Positions 54,966-63,922 of a stretch of 64,000 bases of DNA are shown here, one piece after another. Source of the stretch: Arthrobacter sp. 31Y (GTDB lineage: Bacteria > Actinomycetota > Actinomycetes > Actinomycetales > Micrococcaceae). The stretch is taken from contig NZ_JAFW01000001.1 of NCBI RefSeq assembly GCF_000526335.1, forward strand, positions 2,976,001 through 3,040,000. The letters are read 5' to 3'. The notes under the pieces were generated by a model. The model was given only the letters and a program-made list of their open reading frames with translations, was not told the DNA's origin and made no database searches. Both the position numbers and the translations under genes were made by a program. Each line of letters begins with the position of its first letter. The first letter of the stretch is position 1.

Positions 54966-55424
54966 ATGACGGATGCAGGCAAATCGGGCACGAAGGAAAA
55001 GTCCTACGACGGCTTCACGGAAGAAGAGCGCGCCGCCATGAAGGAGCGCGCGCAGGAACTCAAGAAGGCCCCTCGCAAGAAGGCGTCCAAAGTGGACGGC
55101 GAGGCTGATGTCATGGCCAAGATCGCTGAGATGCCCGAGCCGGACAAGCTCATAGCCGAGCGACTCCACGCGATCGTCAAGGAGCACGCACCTGAGCTCA
55201 GCCCCAAAACCTGGTACGGCATGCCGGCCTATGCCAGGGATGGGAAGAACATCGTTTTCTTCCAGAGCTCCCATAAATTCAAGGCGCGCTACGCCACGCT
55301 CGGCTTTGAAGAGAACGCGAAACTGGACGAGGGCGCCATGTGGCCCACGTCCTTCGCCGTCAAGGAAATCACTCCAGAGGTGGAAGAGCGGATCGTAGGA
55401 CTCATTAAGAAGGCACTGGGCTAG
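54966..55424 (+). CDS. DUF1801 family protein (YdhG-like)
   Basis: A 152-residue small soluble protein. A charged Lys/Glu-rich N-terminal region (residues 1-45) is followed by the DUF1801/YdhG core with [10 protein letters not shown] and [18 protein letters not shown]. YdhG-type proteins have been linked to iron delivery, as in frataxin-like chaperones, but function here is unproven. ATG 54966 has GGGGAG. Confidence 0.83.
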   Translation: MTDAGKSGTKEKSYDGFTEEERAAMKERAQELKKAPRKKASKVDGEADVMAKIAEMPEPDKLIAERLHAIVKEHAPELSPKTWYGMPAYARDGKNIVFFQSSHKFKARYATLGFEENAKLDEGAMWPTSFAVKEITPEVEERIVGLIKKALG

Positions 55425-55449
55425 AGGGGCGCTGTTCTTAAGGGATCAA

Positions 55450-56586
55450 CTACGTCGGCTGACTATTGGCGGGCGGCAGATCCGGATTCATGGGCTCCAG
55501 ATTCGGATCCTCGGCCGTCCAGACTTGAATGATCGCCCAGGTGACGGCCGCGATGGGTACGGCCAGGACGGCGCCGATGATTCCGGCGAGGATGGTGCCG
55601 GCCGTCAACGCCATCAAAATGACCAGCGCGTGGAGCTCCAGGGACTTGCCCATGACGATCGGCTGGAGCAGATCACCTTCGAGTTGGTTGACGGCGATCA
55701 CTACGATCACCACGATCAACGCCACGATGGGGCCGTTGGCGACGAGCGCCACCAAGGCGGCCAGGATTCCGGCGACTGTGGCACCCACCAAGGGGATGAA
55801 CGCGCCAATGAACACGATGATGGCCAAAGGGATGGCCAACGGAACCTGCATGATGAGCAGGGCGGCGCCGATGGCCACCGTATCCACCAATGCGACGATC
55901 GCCGTTCCCCGGACGTAGCCACCAAGGACCTCCATGGTCCTCTTACCGACACGGCGAAGCTTGGCTTCCCGCACGCCCTTGAAGGGGCGCAGGAAGAACT
56001 CCCAGATTTTGGCGCCGTCCTTGAGGAAGAAGAACAGGATAATGACCACCAGGCTGGCGCCGGCCAGGAATTCAGTGACCACTGACAACCCGGTCACTGC
56101 TCCGGAACGGACTTGGCTGCTCTGTGCGAACTCCACCACGGTTTCGCGCGCCTGGTTCAGCTGCTCTCGATCAAGGGGGAGCGGTCCGGTCAGCAGGAAG
56201 TTCTCGAGTTCGTCCAGGCCACCCGCTGCCTGACTGATCAACTCGTCCCACTGGCTCCGCACTGACAACACGATGACAGTGATCACTCCGCCGAGCACTA
56301 TTAACAACCCCAGGAAGGCGACGCCGGTGGCCAGGCCCCCGCGCCATCCGCGACGTCGGAGCATATTTACAAAGGGACCGATGGCCGCGGCCAGAATCAA
56401 GGCGATGAGGACCGGGATGACAAGAAGCCGGATCTGGAGCAGCCCGAAAACAGCCACCACGGTCAGGGTCAGGATGAGCAGTATCTGGCTTGCCCTGACA
56501 GCCGTCCGGCCCAGTGAGTCCTTCCACAGTTCGGGCTTGGGTGGCTTGCGTTCGGAAACGTGGGCTGTTTCCTCGGATGCCGTCAT
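55450..56586 (-). CDS. AI-2E family transporter
   Basis: A 378-residue membrane protein with about eight helices, the N-terminal A-V-F-G-L-L-Q-I-R-L-L-V-I-P-V-L-I-A-L segment and the C-terminal I-V-M-G-K-S-L-E-L-H-A-L-V-I-L of the PF01594 family. Members include TqsA (AI-2 export) and Na+/H+ exchangers; the substrate here is unknown. ATG 56586 has AGGAG in perfect spacing; a longer frame starts 30 nt upstream. Confidence 0.87.
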   Translation of the reverse strand: MTASEETAHVSERKPPKPELWKDSLGRTAVRASQILLILTLTVVAVFGLLQIRLLVIPVLIALILAAAIGPFVNMLRRRGWRGGLATGVAFLGLLIVLGGVITVIVLSVRSQWDELISQAAGGLDELENFLLTGPLPLDREQLNQARETVVEFAQSSQVRSGAVTGLSVVTEFLAGASLVVIILFFFLKDGAKIWEFFLRPFKGVREAKLRRVGKRTMEVLGGYVRGTAIVALVDTVAIGAALLIMQVPLAIPLAIIVFIGAFIPLVGATVAGILAALVALVANGPIVALIVVIVVIAVNQLEGDLLQPIVMGKSLELHALVILMALTAGTILAGIIGAVLAVPIAAVTWAIIQVWTAEDPNLEPMNPDLPPANSQPT

Positions 56587-56686
56587 GGTGAGCTCCTGTT
56601 CATTCGCATCGGTCAACCGATGAGACCAAACATAAGCCTACTGATTATTTCCCTCGTGTGGCGACGTTCGCCAAGGAGCGGGCCAG

Positions 56687-56869
56687 CTAATGAGTCGGAT
56701 CGGGATGCGGCGGAACGGGCCCGGGATCAGGAGCCGGCGATGGGCCAGGGCTTGGATTCGGATCCGGAATGGGGCTCGGCGGAAACGGCGTGGTGGGATC
56801 CGGGGGTGGCGGCACGGGTCCGGGATCGGGAGGAAATGGCTCGGGCTCGTGGGTTGGAGGCAGTGTCAC
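56687..56869 (-). CDS. Small proline-rich peptide, low-complexity
   Basis: A 60-codon frame encoding almost only P, D, E, T, S and H in a loose P-D-P/P-x-P repeat (P-P-P-P-D-P-T-T-P, P-D-P-N-P-S-P-G-P). A good AAAGGAGAG lies just before GTG 56869, which makes it more than a chance frame, but the DNA is itself repetitive (GGATC-G-GG units), so it may be a simple-sequence tract. No family recognised. Confidence 0.4.
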   Translation of the reverse strand: MTLPPTHEPEPFPPDPGPVPPPPDPTTPFPPSPIPDPNPSPGPSPAPDPGPVPPHPDPTH

Positions 56870-57028
56870 GATCTCTCCTTTGCGTACTCAGGGTATTGCT
56901 CCGGCAGATAACTGCAGCCTACTCCCGGTTTCCACTCGGCTACAGGGTTGCCTCCTGCAGCTAGCGGACAGAAATAGACCGCAATGCTGGCTACCGTGGG
57001 AAACAAGGACGCTGAGAGAGGCGTGGAC

Positions 57029-57210
57029 ATGCGAATTGCAGTGGCCGCACCAACCGGCCATATAGGCCGTCATCTTGTGCCGATGCTGTTCCGGGCCGTA
57101 TCCGGCGTCGATGCCTCTATTGGGTGGACCCGCCTCCGGTAGGCGATAGCTCTCTGACCGAATACAAACTGGCTGCCGCCAGTGTGGCGCGAGCAGTCAC
57201 TGAGGCTCCT
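57029..57210 (+). pseudogene. NmrA-like NAD(P)-binding protein stub
   Basis: A normal Rossmann start M-R-I-A-V-A-A-P-T-G-H-I-G-R-H is followed after ~25 residues by a frame shift; the shifted frame reads V-D-P-P-P-V-G-D-S-S-L-T-E-Y-K-L-A from 57124. In intact NmrA-type proteins these two segments are farther apart, so there is an internal deletion, a one-base shift and loss of everything 3'. The remnant has AGAGG upstream of ATG 57029. The rest of 56870-57256 holds only the operator and promoter of the next gene. Confidence 0.65.
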
Positions 57211-57229
57211 GCTCCAATGAATCTATTTT

Positions 57230-57249
57230 TAGGTCATATGACCTAGAAT
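57230..57249 (+). promoter_or_regulatory. Operator and promoter of the dehydrogenase-TetR-fucosidase operon
   Basis: TAGGTCATATGACCTA (57230-57245) is a perfect 16-bp palindrome whose end overlaps the -10 TAGAAT (57244-57249), 7 nt before ATG 57257. It is the obvious site for the TetR encoded as the second gene. Confidence 0.7.
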
Positions 57250-57256
57250 TGTTTCT

Positions 57257-58318
57257 ATGAACGATCTCCTCGAACTCGATACCGCCGGTCCTGTACTCAT
57301 CGTCGGCGGCTACGGCACCGTCGGCACGGCCCTTGCACACCTGGCTTCCACTGAATGGCCCCTGCTCCTGACGGGCAGAAACCCAGAGCGCGGCAGCCAC
57401 CTGATCAGCGGCAGGGTGGCAGGTCAGGGTGTAGCGGTCCAGAAATGGGACCTCAACCAGACGGAGCCCTTCGCCGCCAAGGTCAGAGCAGTCATCAGCA
57501 CCGTCAACGACCCCCACGACAGGGTGCTTCGCGCCGCCGTCGGCTCCGGCATTCCGTATGTTGACGTCACCCGTTGGACCAGCCGCGTCACCAGGGCAAT
57601 CGCCCTGGCCACTCTCCTGAAGCCGACAGCTCCCGTGCTGTTGAGTTCCGGATGGATGGGCGGTGTGACCAACATCGTCGCGGCCTTCCTGGCCCAGGAA
57701 GTGGGCGGGGCTGACCAGGTGGACGTCGCCATCCGCTATGACACCAGCGATCAAGCCGGCGCGGATTCCGTCGACTTCATTGACAGGCTGGGAGTGGACT
57801 TCGAAGTACGCAAGGGCGGTCAGGCCGCCGTCGTCCGTCCCCTTACTGACACGCGCTGGGTGGACATTGCCGGGCACCGCACCAAGGTTGCCCGGCTGGA
57901 CACACCGGAACAGTTCACGCTGCCGCTGACTCTGGGAGCCGGCTCGGTAGCCACACGGATCGGCTTCAGTTCCAATACCTCCACGACGGCGTTGCTCGCC
58001 GCGCGCACGGCCGGCCTGTTCCGCTGGGGTAGCGGGGAACGGTGGGCGCCGCTGCGGCGGTCGCTTTTGTACTCGCCCGGATCGGGTGGAATCGCGCATG
58101 TCCGCGTTGACGTGAAGGGGCCGCTCGGGGCAACAACGGCCGTCATTTCTGATCCGCAAGGGCAGGCGCACCTCACCGCGTTGGGTGGCCTGCTGGGACT
58201 GCATAACGTCCTTGAAGAAGCAGCTGAGCCGGGAGTCGCGTTTCCCGAATCCACTCCGGCGCTGGGCTCGGCAGTCGCGAAACTCGAATCACACGGTGTG
58301 ACAATATTGAGGTCATGA
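57257..58318 (+). CDS. Saccharopine dehydrogenase-like NAD(P)-binding protein
   Basis: A 353-residue protein. The Rossmann motif V-L-I-V-G-G-Y-G-T-V-G lies at about residues 13-23, followed by A-V-I-S-T-V-N-D-P-H-D and a saccharopine-dehydrogenase-type second domain (L-S-S-G-W-M-G-G-V-T-N). It may oxidise or reduce a small metabolite; I cannot name it. ATG 57257 has no ribosome-binding site and sits 7 nt from TAGAAT, so the mRNA is probably leaderless. It overlaps the TetR gene by 4 nt. Confidence 0.77.
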   Translation: MNDLLELDTAGPVLIVGGYGTVGTALAHLASTEWPLLLTGRNPERGSHLISGRVAGQGVAVQKWDLNQTEPFAAKVRAVISTVNDPHDRVLRAAVGSGIPYVDVTRWTSRVTRAIALATLLKPTAPVLLSSGWMGGVTNIVAAFLAQEVGGADQVDVAIRYDTSDQAGADSVDFIDRLGVDFEVRKGGQAAVVRPLTDTRWVDIAGHRTKVARLDTPEQFTLPLTLGAGSVATRIGFSSNTSTTALLAARTAGLFRWGSGERWAPLRRSLLYSPGSGGIAHVRVDVKGPLGATTAVISDPQGQAHLTALGGLLGLHNVLEEAAEPGVAFPESTPALGSAVAKLESHGVTILRS

Positions 58319-58929
58319 CCGAAAGCAAGGGCGCCCTGCGGAAGGCGGCGCTCCTGGACGCGGCTGAAGAAGTACTGGTCACCAAGGGCAACGCAAACGC
58401 CGCGATGCGGGATTTTGCCGCGGCCGCCGGCGTACGAATCGGCCACTTGCAGCACTACTTTCCAACCCGCGCCGACCTCATCCGGGCCGTCCTCGAAAGG
58501 ACGCTTGACCGCTCACTGCAACGGCTAACTGAAGTTGCAGGACTCGATCTCGAACCCGAGGCGGCGGGCAGCCTGACCCGGGACGATTCCCACCGGCTTC
58601 TCACTGCGCTGCTCCAGGAGCATTCGGACCTTGAGGACGTGAAAATGCACCTTGAGATCTGGGCCCTGGCGTCCTCGGACGAGCAGGCGGCCTCCGCCCT
58701 GCGATCCTTCTATGCACAGTACGCAGCCCATGTGCAGGGTGTGGTTCGGCGGGGGAGGAGCGACCTCCATGACTCGGCTGCAGGTGGCATCGCGGCTGCG
58801 ATCGTGAGCCTCTTCGAGGGCGCTGCTGTGACACGCTCGGATATTGCCGGCCTGCGAACAGAGCCCGGAGACGAAGTCATCATCCGCACGGCCCAGTGGT
58901 TAATCCACGGACAGGAACCCTCTCAGTGA
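58315..58929 (+). CDS. TetR family transcriptional regulator
   Basis: A 204-residue TetR repressor: L-L-D-A-A-E-E-V-L-V-T-K-G-N-A-N-A-A, HTH F-A-A-A-A-G-V-R-I-G-H-L-Q-H-Y-F-P-T-R-A. It is the middle gene of a three-gene operon (4-nt ATGA overlap in front, 4-nt GTGA overlap behind) and probably represses the whole operon through the palindrome at 57230-57245. Confidence 0.87.
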   Translation: MTESKGALRKAALLDAAEEVLVTKGNANAAMRDFAAAAGVRIGHLQHYFPTRADLIRAVLERTLDRSLQRLTEVAGLDLEPEAAGSLTRDDSHRLLTALLQEHSDLEDVKMHLEIWALASSDEQAASALRSFYAQYAAHVQGVVRRGRSDLHDSAAGGIAAAIVSLFEGAAVTRSDIAGLRTEPGDEVIIRTAQWLIHGQEPSQ

Positions 58930-60179
58930 CTCAGCTTGTTCCTACTCCAGCCCAGTTCCGCTGGCAGCAGCTCGAATTCGGGGTCTTCATCCACTTCGGC
59001 ATCAACACCTTTGCCGGCAAGGAGTGGAGCGATGGCACTCTTCCGGCGTCGAGTTTTAACCCGACAGAACTCGACGCCGGCAGCTGGGTCCGCGCGGCCA
59101 AGGAGGCCGGCGCAAGGTACTTGATCCTGACGGCCAAGCACCACGACGGCTTCTGTCTCTGGCCGACGGCCACCACTGACTACTCCGTCGCGTCATCCCC
59201 GTGGCGGGGCGGCAAAGGCGACGTGGTCAGGGACGTTGCCGAAGCCTGCAAGGAGCAGGGGATCGGACTTGGGCTCTACCTGTCTCCGTGGGATCGCAAC
59301 GCTGACTGCTACAACGATCCCGCGGCCTACGACGACTTCTATGTCCGGCAACTCACGGAGCTCTGCACTGGATACGGGCCCCTGATGGAGCTGTGGTTCG
59401 ATGGCGCGGGCTCGGTGGGCCGCGAGTACAACTGGGACCGGATCATCGCTGTTGTTAAGGAGCATCAACCCGATGCCATGATCTTCAATATGGGTCAGCC
59501 CACCATTCGCTGGGTGGGTAACGAGAATGGACTGGCCTCGGACCCTGTTAACTACGTGGTGGACCGTACGTCCGACACCCAGTACACCGATTCCAGCTCC
59601 GGGCTGCCCGCCGAACACTACTTGCCGCCGGAGTGCGACGTCTCCATTCGTCGCGGGTGGTTCTGGCATCCGGATGACGAGCCGAAATCCGTGGAACATC
59701 TGCTTGCCATCTACTACCAATCGGTGGGAATGGGCGCGAATCTCCTCCTGAACCTGCCGCCAGACACCCGCGGGCTGATTCCTGACGAGGACATACAGGT
59801 CCTCACCTCGTGGAAAGCGGAGTTGGATCGTCGCCTCTCCGGGGCAGTTGAGGCCTCTGTGGAACACTACGACGGCGGAGCGACCCTGAGTTTTCCGGCT
59901 GCAGTCACGTTCAACCATCTGGAGCTGGTGGAGGACCTCAGCTCGGGGCAGCTAATTACCCGCCATGTGGTGATGACCGAAGGCGCGAAAATTGTTGAGG
60001 GGATAACTGTGGGCAGCCGGCGTATCCACCAACTGCCCGTCACCACGGCAACAGAGTTGGACGTGACGTTGGCGGGCGGGGGCCGGCTGGTTTCGGCGAG
60101 AGTTTATACCGGCGCTCTCGACGCTGAAATTCCAGTAATCCCCGACGGATATGAAGCCCCCACGGACGCGCCGGAGTAG
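58926..60179 (+). CDS. GH29 alpha-L-fucosidase-like glycoside hydrolase
   Basis: A 417-residue glycosidase of the GH29 type. Conserved pieces are F-G-V-F-I-H-F-G-I-N-T-F, L-T-A-K-H-H-D-G-F-C-L-W-P and the nucleophile region M-E-L-W-F-D-G-A-G. It should remove terminal L-fucose or a related sugar from glycans or plant polymers; the product might feed a sugar transporter. No signal peptide, so it acts in the cytoplasm on imported oligosaccharides. GTG 58926 overlaps the TetR stop. Confidence 0.86.
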   Translation: MTQLVPTPAQFRWQQLEFGVFIHFGINTFAGKEWSDGTLPASSFNPTELDAGSWVRAAKEAGARYLILTAKHHDGFCLWPTATTDYSVASSPWRGGKGDVVRDVAEACKEQGIGLGLYLSPWDRNADCYNDPAAYDDFYVRQLTELCTGYGPLMELWFDGAGSVGREYNWDRIIAVVKEHQPDAMIFNMGQPTIRWVGNENGLASDPVNYVVDRTSDTQYTDSSSGLPAEHYLPPECDVSIRRGWFWHPDDEPKSVEHLLAIYYQSVGMGANLLLNLPPDTRGLIPDEDIQVLTSWKAELDRRLSGAVEASVEHYDGGATLSFPAAVTFNHLELVEDLSSGQLITRHVVMTEGAKIVEGITVGSRRIHQLPVTTATELDVTLAGGGRLVSARVYTGALDAEIPVIPDGYEAPTDAPE

Positions 60180-60262
60180 TTCTTCCCGTTGTTGGGGTTG
60201 GTCACCGGGCCGCTGATTCTGCCGCAGCTAATAATGTCGGTGCCTGCTGACATGGTTTATTC

Positions 60263-61639
60263 ATGGAGCGGATTCGGGAAAGTCGAGCGGGGGCGGTGGC
60301 ACCTGATGCCCTTGTTCGTGCGCGCCTGACAAGTCCCTCCAGCCTGACGAATCCTGTTCAGCCCGGCACGGCTCTAGCGGGCATTGTCCCGGCGGCCACG
60401 GTCAGTGGTGACTTGATCGAGCAGTTGCGGGTGTTGGAGGAGATGAAGTCGGCTATCACCGCTTTGCAGGCGCGGGTTGCTGTGGCTTTTGATCTTGCTC
60501 AGCGGGCCGAGCAGGCCGGGGCTGGTGTCCCCGCGTCCGAGCGTGGTCAGGGGGTGGGTGCTCAGGTGGCGTTGGCGAGGCGGGAGTCCCCGAACCGTGG
60601 CTCGAGGTTGCTGGGGTTTGCCAAAGCTCTTGTTACGGAGATGCCACGGACGTTGGCGGCGTTGAAGTCGGGACAGCTCAATGAATGGCGGGCCACTCTC
60701 CTCGTGAGAGAAACCGCTTGTCTGAGTGTTGAGGATCGGTGTGCGGTGGATGAGGAACTCGCCCCGGATGCCGGCACTTTCGAGGGGAAGGGCGATCGGG
60801 CGATTGTTGCGGCGGCGAAGGCTGCTGCGTATCGGCGGGATCCGCGGTCGGTGGCGGGGCGTGCCAGCCGTGCCGCGAGCGAGCGGACCGTGAGTCTGCG
60901 TCCTGCGCCGGACACCATGACGTACCTGACCGCGCTCCTTCCCGTGGCGCAAGGCGTTGCCGTGTACGCGGCGTTGAGCCGGGCGGCTGATTCGGCTCGC
61001 TCCACAGGCAGTGCAGACTCTGGCGGAGTCGTCCCGACCCGTGGCCAGGTCATGGCTGACACGCTGGTTGAACGCGTCACAGGTACTCCGGGCGGGTTTT
61101 CGGGGATCAACCTGGACCTTGTCATGACGGACCGCACTCTCTTTCAGGGCGACAGCGAACCGGCCCGGCTCAAGGGTTACGGAATCGTCGCGGCAGAATG
61201 GGGAAGGACTGTTGTCAGTGCGGAGCAGTCAGCACAGCCAACGCCGGACACAGAGTTCGATGTCTGGCTTCGCAGGCTCTACACCGCACCGGGCACGGGA
61301 GAGCTCCTGACCAGTGATTCCAAGGCGCGGCTCTTTCCGGCTAGGCTGCGGCGCTTCATCGAGACCCGTGACGATACCTGCCGTACGCCCTACTGCGACG
61401 CGCCTATTCGACACATTGACCACGTGGTTCCGTGGCGTTCCGGAGGCAAGACCAGTCTGGCGAATGGCGCGGGACTGTGCGAAGCGTGCAACCACACCAA
61501 AGAAAACCCGGGATGGAGCACCGCTTCCCTGCCCGGCGACACTCACGACGTGCACACACTGAAAATCAGCACCCCCACCGGGCACACGTACCAATCAAAA
61601 GCCCCGCCTCTGCCAGGGCATCAGCCCTCCAGAACGTAG
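60263..61639 (+). CDS. DUF222/HNH endonuclease domain protein
   Basis: A 458-residue member of the 13E12-repeat type family common in actinobacteria: an N-terminal helical DUF222 domain and a C-terminal HNH nuclease domain with [21 protein letters not shown] and L-C-E-A-C-N-H-T-K. The two Cys pairs would bind zinc. These proteins are usually multicopy and of unknown role, perhaps selfish or in DNA metabolism. ATG 60263 is about 25 nt from a TAATGT box. Confidence 0.85.
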   Translation: MERIRESRAGAVAPDALVRARLTSPSSLTNPVQPGTALAGIVPAATVSGDLIEQLRVLEEMKSAITALQARVAVAFDLAQRAEQAGAGVPASERGQGVGAQVALARRESPNRGSRLLGFAKALVTEMPRTLAALKSGQLNEWRATLLVRETACLSVEDRCAVDEELAPDAGTFEGKGDRAIVAAAKAAAYRRDPRSVAGRASRAASERTVSLRPAPDTMTYLTALLPVAQGVAVYAALSRAADSARSTGSADSGGVVPTRGQVMADTLVERVTGTPGGFSGINLDLVMTDRTLFQGDSEPARLKGYGIVAAEWGRTVVSAEQSAQPTPDTEFDVWLRRLYTAPGTGELLTSDSKARLFPARLRRFIETRDDTCRTPYCDAPIRHIDHVVPWRSGGKTSLANGAGLCEACNHTKENPGWSTASLPGDTHDVHTLKISTPTGHTYQSKAPPLPGHQPSRT

Positions 61640-61973
61640 ACGTCCGCCAGAGACACCCCAGAGCTTCCACCGGCCCCAAACGCGCCCGGTCAAACTAGCT
61701 CGGGAAAAGTTTTGAAAAAAGTTTGTACCCCGAGTAACCCTTTGGGGTGCCGTGACGATTACGTCTTTGAAAGGGCCGAGCTGGAATTTGTCCCCCATCA
61801 TGTTCCAGCTCGGCTCTTCCTTGTCATCGGGGAGTTTGGCCTCGTCGGAGTTTGTCTCGGGTGGTTTCGGCTCGGGGAGTGGTTTGGTCTCGAGGGTGTT
61901 TGTTGGGCCAGCGGGTCCTCCTTTGGAAGGCCGGGCAGAGCAGTTACCCTTGGTGGGGTCGTCCGTTGGTGAC
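61640..61973. other. Intergenic leader of the sigma factor gene
   Basis: About 330 bases. CTCGGG (61699-61704) and CCCGAG (61729-61734) are inverted arms around A/T-rich A-A-G-T-T-T repeats, then a 12-bp hairpin (arms 61775-61786 and 61803-61814), then a TCG/GTTTG-rich tract with no stops in frame with the sigma gene. A minus-strand frame across it has a Pro-rich reading but no start signal. The sigma promoter is probably here. Confidence 0.5.
61775..61814. promoter_or_regulatory. Hairpin in sigma factor leader
   Basis: Perfect 12-bp arms GCCGAGCTGGAA and TTCCAGCTCGGC with a 16-nt loop, about 160 bases upstream of the sigma factor start. It may be a terminator for the HNH gene or an mRNA structure. 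Confidence 0.5.
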
Positions 61974-62582
61974 ATGGACGTCCAGGTCCAGGCAACGGAC
62001 CTGCCGCCGATCGAAAGCCTCATTCCTGTGACCGACGCATTGACCGATGAAGCGCTACATGCACTCAAGGGCAATAACGCGGAACTGTTCGGCGCCGTCT
62101 ACCAGGCGTACGCCGGCCAGGTTCTCGGTTATCTGACGGCTAAGGGTGTATCAGATCCGGAAGCAGTCACGCAGGACGTGTTCCTTGCCGTCCTGCCCCG
62201 GCTGGATGACATCAGCGGCGGGGTCCATGGCCTCCGGACCTTCATTTTCTCGGTGGCTCATGCCCGCATGGTGGACGAGCATCGGAAGCAAAGCAGGTCG
62301 CCGGAACACCACGAGTTTGAGCCGGACCGGGATACCCGGGAGGTGAGTTCCGCAGAGACGGAAGCTATGGGACTCTTGGCGCCCAAGGAGGTCATGAGAC
62401 TCCTGGACTACCTCGGCGACGAGCAGCGAGAGGTCTTGACCCTTCGCATCGTGGCAGGCCTGACCGTTGAGCAGGTTGCCGACATCATGGGGAAATCCGC
62501 CGGGGCAGTTAAACAGCTGCAGCGGCGGGCACTTGTTACACTCCGTGAGCATTCGGCTGTAAAGGAATACGTGGCGCCATGA
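61974..62582 (+). CDS. ECF-type RNA polymerase sigma factor
   Basis: A 202-residue sigma-70-family regulator. Region 2 runs around residues 35-105 (F-G-A-V-Y-Q-A-Y-A-G-Q-V-L-G-Y-L) and region 4 around 140-195 (L-L-D-Y-L-G-D-E-Q-R-E-V-L-T-L-R and S-A-G-A-V-K-Q-L-Q-R-R-A-L-V-T-L-R). It should direct RNA polymerase to a stress- or envelope-related regulon. ATG 61974 is preferred; the frame is open for 74 codons upstream but the extension is Ser/Gly-rich low complexity. It overlaps the next gene by 4 nt. Confidence 0.88.
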   Translation: MDVQVQATDLPPIESLIPVTDALTDEALHALKGNNAELFGAVYQAYAGQVLGYLTAKGVSDPEAVTQDVFLAVLPRLDDISGGVHGLRTFIFSVAHARMVDEHRKQSRSPEHHEFEPDRDTREVSSAETEAMGLLAPKEVMRLLDYLGDEQREVLTLRIVAGLTVEQVADIMGKSAGAVKQLQRRALVTLREHSAVKEYVAP

Positions 62583-63424
62583 CATCAAGGGATAGCGAAC
62601 GCGAAGCGATGGTGGACGAGCTACTGCTCGACGCCGATGCCGCCGACTCGTCTGACGTCCGGCTTGCTCTCCTCTCCATGGGGTCCTTCGCCAACCTTGC
62701 GGCACCAACTCCGGGTGCGGAGCTTTCCGCCATGCTGGCTGGCCCGCACGATGAAGTCAGCAAACGCCGTTGGAGGCACAAGCACCGCACCGCCGTAATA
62801 GGCGTTGCCGTGGTGGCAGCCATGGGCTTGGGCGTCAGTGGAGTTGCTGCCTCAAGCTCCGGGTTCACCCGAAACCCGTCCTTCATAGATGAACTTCTGG
62901 GCAACGTCCGGCCGCAACCGGCAGCCGCCGCGCCAGTACTGCCGATTCCCGACGCCCCGCGCGTCATCACGGAACCCGCCCCGGTGACGGACCCAGCTGC
63001 GATTCCGACCATCCCGGCCGCTGGTTCCATACCGGTGCCCGGCAGTGTTGCACCTCCCGAAACGCCGGCACAGGCACAGGCACAGCCGCAGGTTCAGGCA
63101 CCGCAGCAGGCACCTGTCGTGGTTCAAGCACCTGCCGCTGCCACGAAACAGCCCTCCTCTGGCGCCGCCCCACAGCCCAATACTCCGCCAAATCCAGCCC
63201 TGAGCCCGCAGGCAAAGCCCGGCTCGGGCAACGAGGGGAAGCAGCAAGCCGCCAGGCCCGATGCTTCGCTGCAGGGTGCCGGTAAACCAGCAAAGACTTT
63301 GCCCGGGGCGGATGGAGCCAAACCAGGACACCTGCCTCCCGGACTCGGCAACGAGCGGGCCGAAGAGCAGTTCAAGGACGCCGCGAATAAGTGGAAGCAG
63401 TGGCTTAAACGCGGCGACCACTAA
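62579..63424 (+). CDS. Membrane protein, presumed anti-sigma factor partner
   Basis: A 281-residue bitopic protein: cytoplasmic residues 1-70, membrane helix ~71-91, then a long Pro/Ala/Gln-rich extracytoplasmic region with A-Q-A-Q-A-Q-P-Q-V-Q. Position (4-nt overlap with the sigma gene) and topology fit an anti-sigma factor, but no H-x3-C-x2-C zinc motif is seen in the first 70 residues, so it would be a non-ZAS type. The C-terminus ends in a basic helix (K-W-K-Q-W-L-K-R-G-D-H). Confidence 0.75.
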   Translation: MTSRDSEREAMVDELLLDADAADSSDVRLALLSMGSFANLAAPTPGAELSAMLAGPHDEVSKRRWRHKHRTAVIGVAVVAAMGLGVSGVAASSSGFTRNPSFIDELLGNVRPQPAAAAPVLPIPDAPRVITEPAPVTDPAAIPTIPAAGSIPVPGSVAPPETPAQAQAQPQVQAPQQAPVVVQAPAAATKQPSSGAAPQPNTPPNPALSPQAKPGSGNEGKQQAARPDASLQGAGKPAKTLPGADGAKPGHLPPGLGNERAEEQFKDAANKWKQWLKRGDH

Positions 63425-63427
63425 GAG

Positions 63428-63922
63428 TTAGGCAAGCACCTGCCGCTTGGAAGAGATCACGCCGGTGTCGAAGCCGGCCAGGTGGAGCCCGCCATGGAAT
63501 CGGGCGTGTTCGATCTTCACGCAGCGGTCCATCACCACGTTGAGGCCCGCCGTCTCGGCATCCCGGGCAACGTCCTCGTGCCAAGAACCAAGTTGGAGCC
63601 ACAAGGTCTTGGCCCCCGCCGCGACGGCTTCATCCAGCACTCCGGGGAGGTCGTCGTGCTTGCGGAACACGTCCACGATGTCCGGGGTCTCGGGCAGATC
63701 CGCCAGTGACGCGTACGTCGGTTGGCCCAGGATTTCCTTGACCACGGGGTTCACGAAGTACACCTTGTAGCGCGTTGACGACTGCAGGTAGGTGGCCACG
63801 AAGTAGCTGGCCCGGGACGGTTTGTCCGAGGCCCCCACAATGGCGATGGACTTGGCCTGGCGCAGGAGTGACAGGCGCTCGGGCGCGGAAGGGCCTTCCC
63901 ACGTGCGTTCTGCGGTGCTCAT
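63428..63922 (-). CDS. CoA-binding domain protein (YccU-like)
   Basis: A 164-residue Rossmann-fold protein with S-I-A-I-V-G-A-S-D-K-P-S-R-A-S, V-N-P, and T-L-W-L-Q-L-G-S-W-H-E, typical of small CoA-binding YccU-like proteins. Its molecular role is not known. ATG 63922 overlaps the upstream gene by 4 nt, so it is part of an operon that enters from the right edge. Confidence 0.87.
   Translation of the reverse strand: MSTAERTWEGPSAPERLSLLRQAKSIAIVGASDKPSRASYFVATYLQSSTRYKVYFVNPVVKEILGQPTYASLADLPETPDIVDVFRKHDDLPGVLDEAVAAGAKTLWLQLGSWHEDVARDAETAGLNVVMDRCVKIEHARFHGGLHLAGFDTGVISSKRQVLA

Noticed and set aside
53783..55108. A 441-codon plus-strand frame with Gly-rich reading over the two SipW-type genes
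   Set aside because: It is the antisense of Thr/Ala-rich coding sequence; the minus-strand genes have typical signal peptides and family features.
61595..62074. A minus-strand frame with a plausible-looking Pro/Lys/Glu stretch upstream of the sigma factor
   Set aside because: No ribosome-binding site, it overlaps both flanking genes antisense, and its ends look like shadows of them. The stretch could deserve a homology search but I cannot support a gene.
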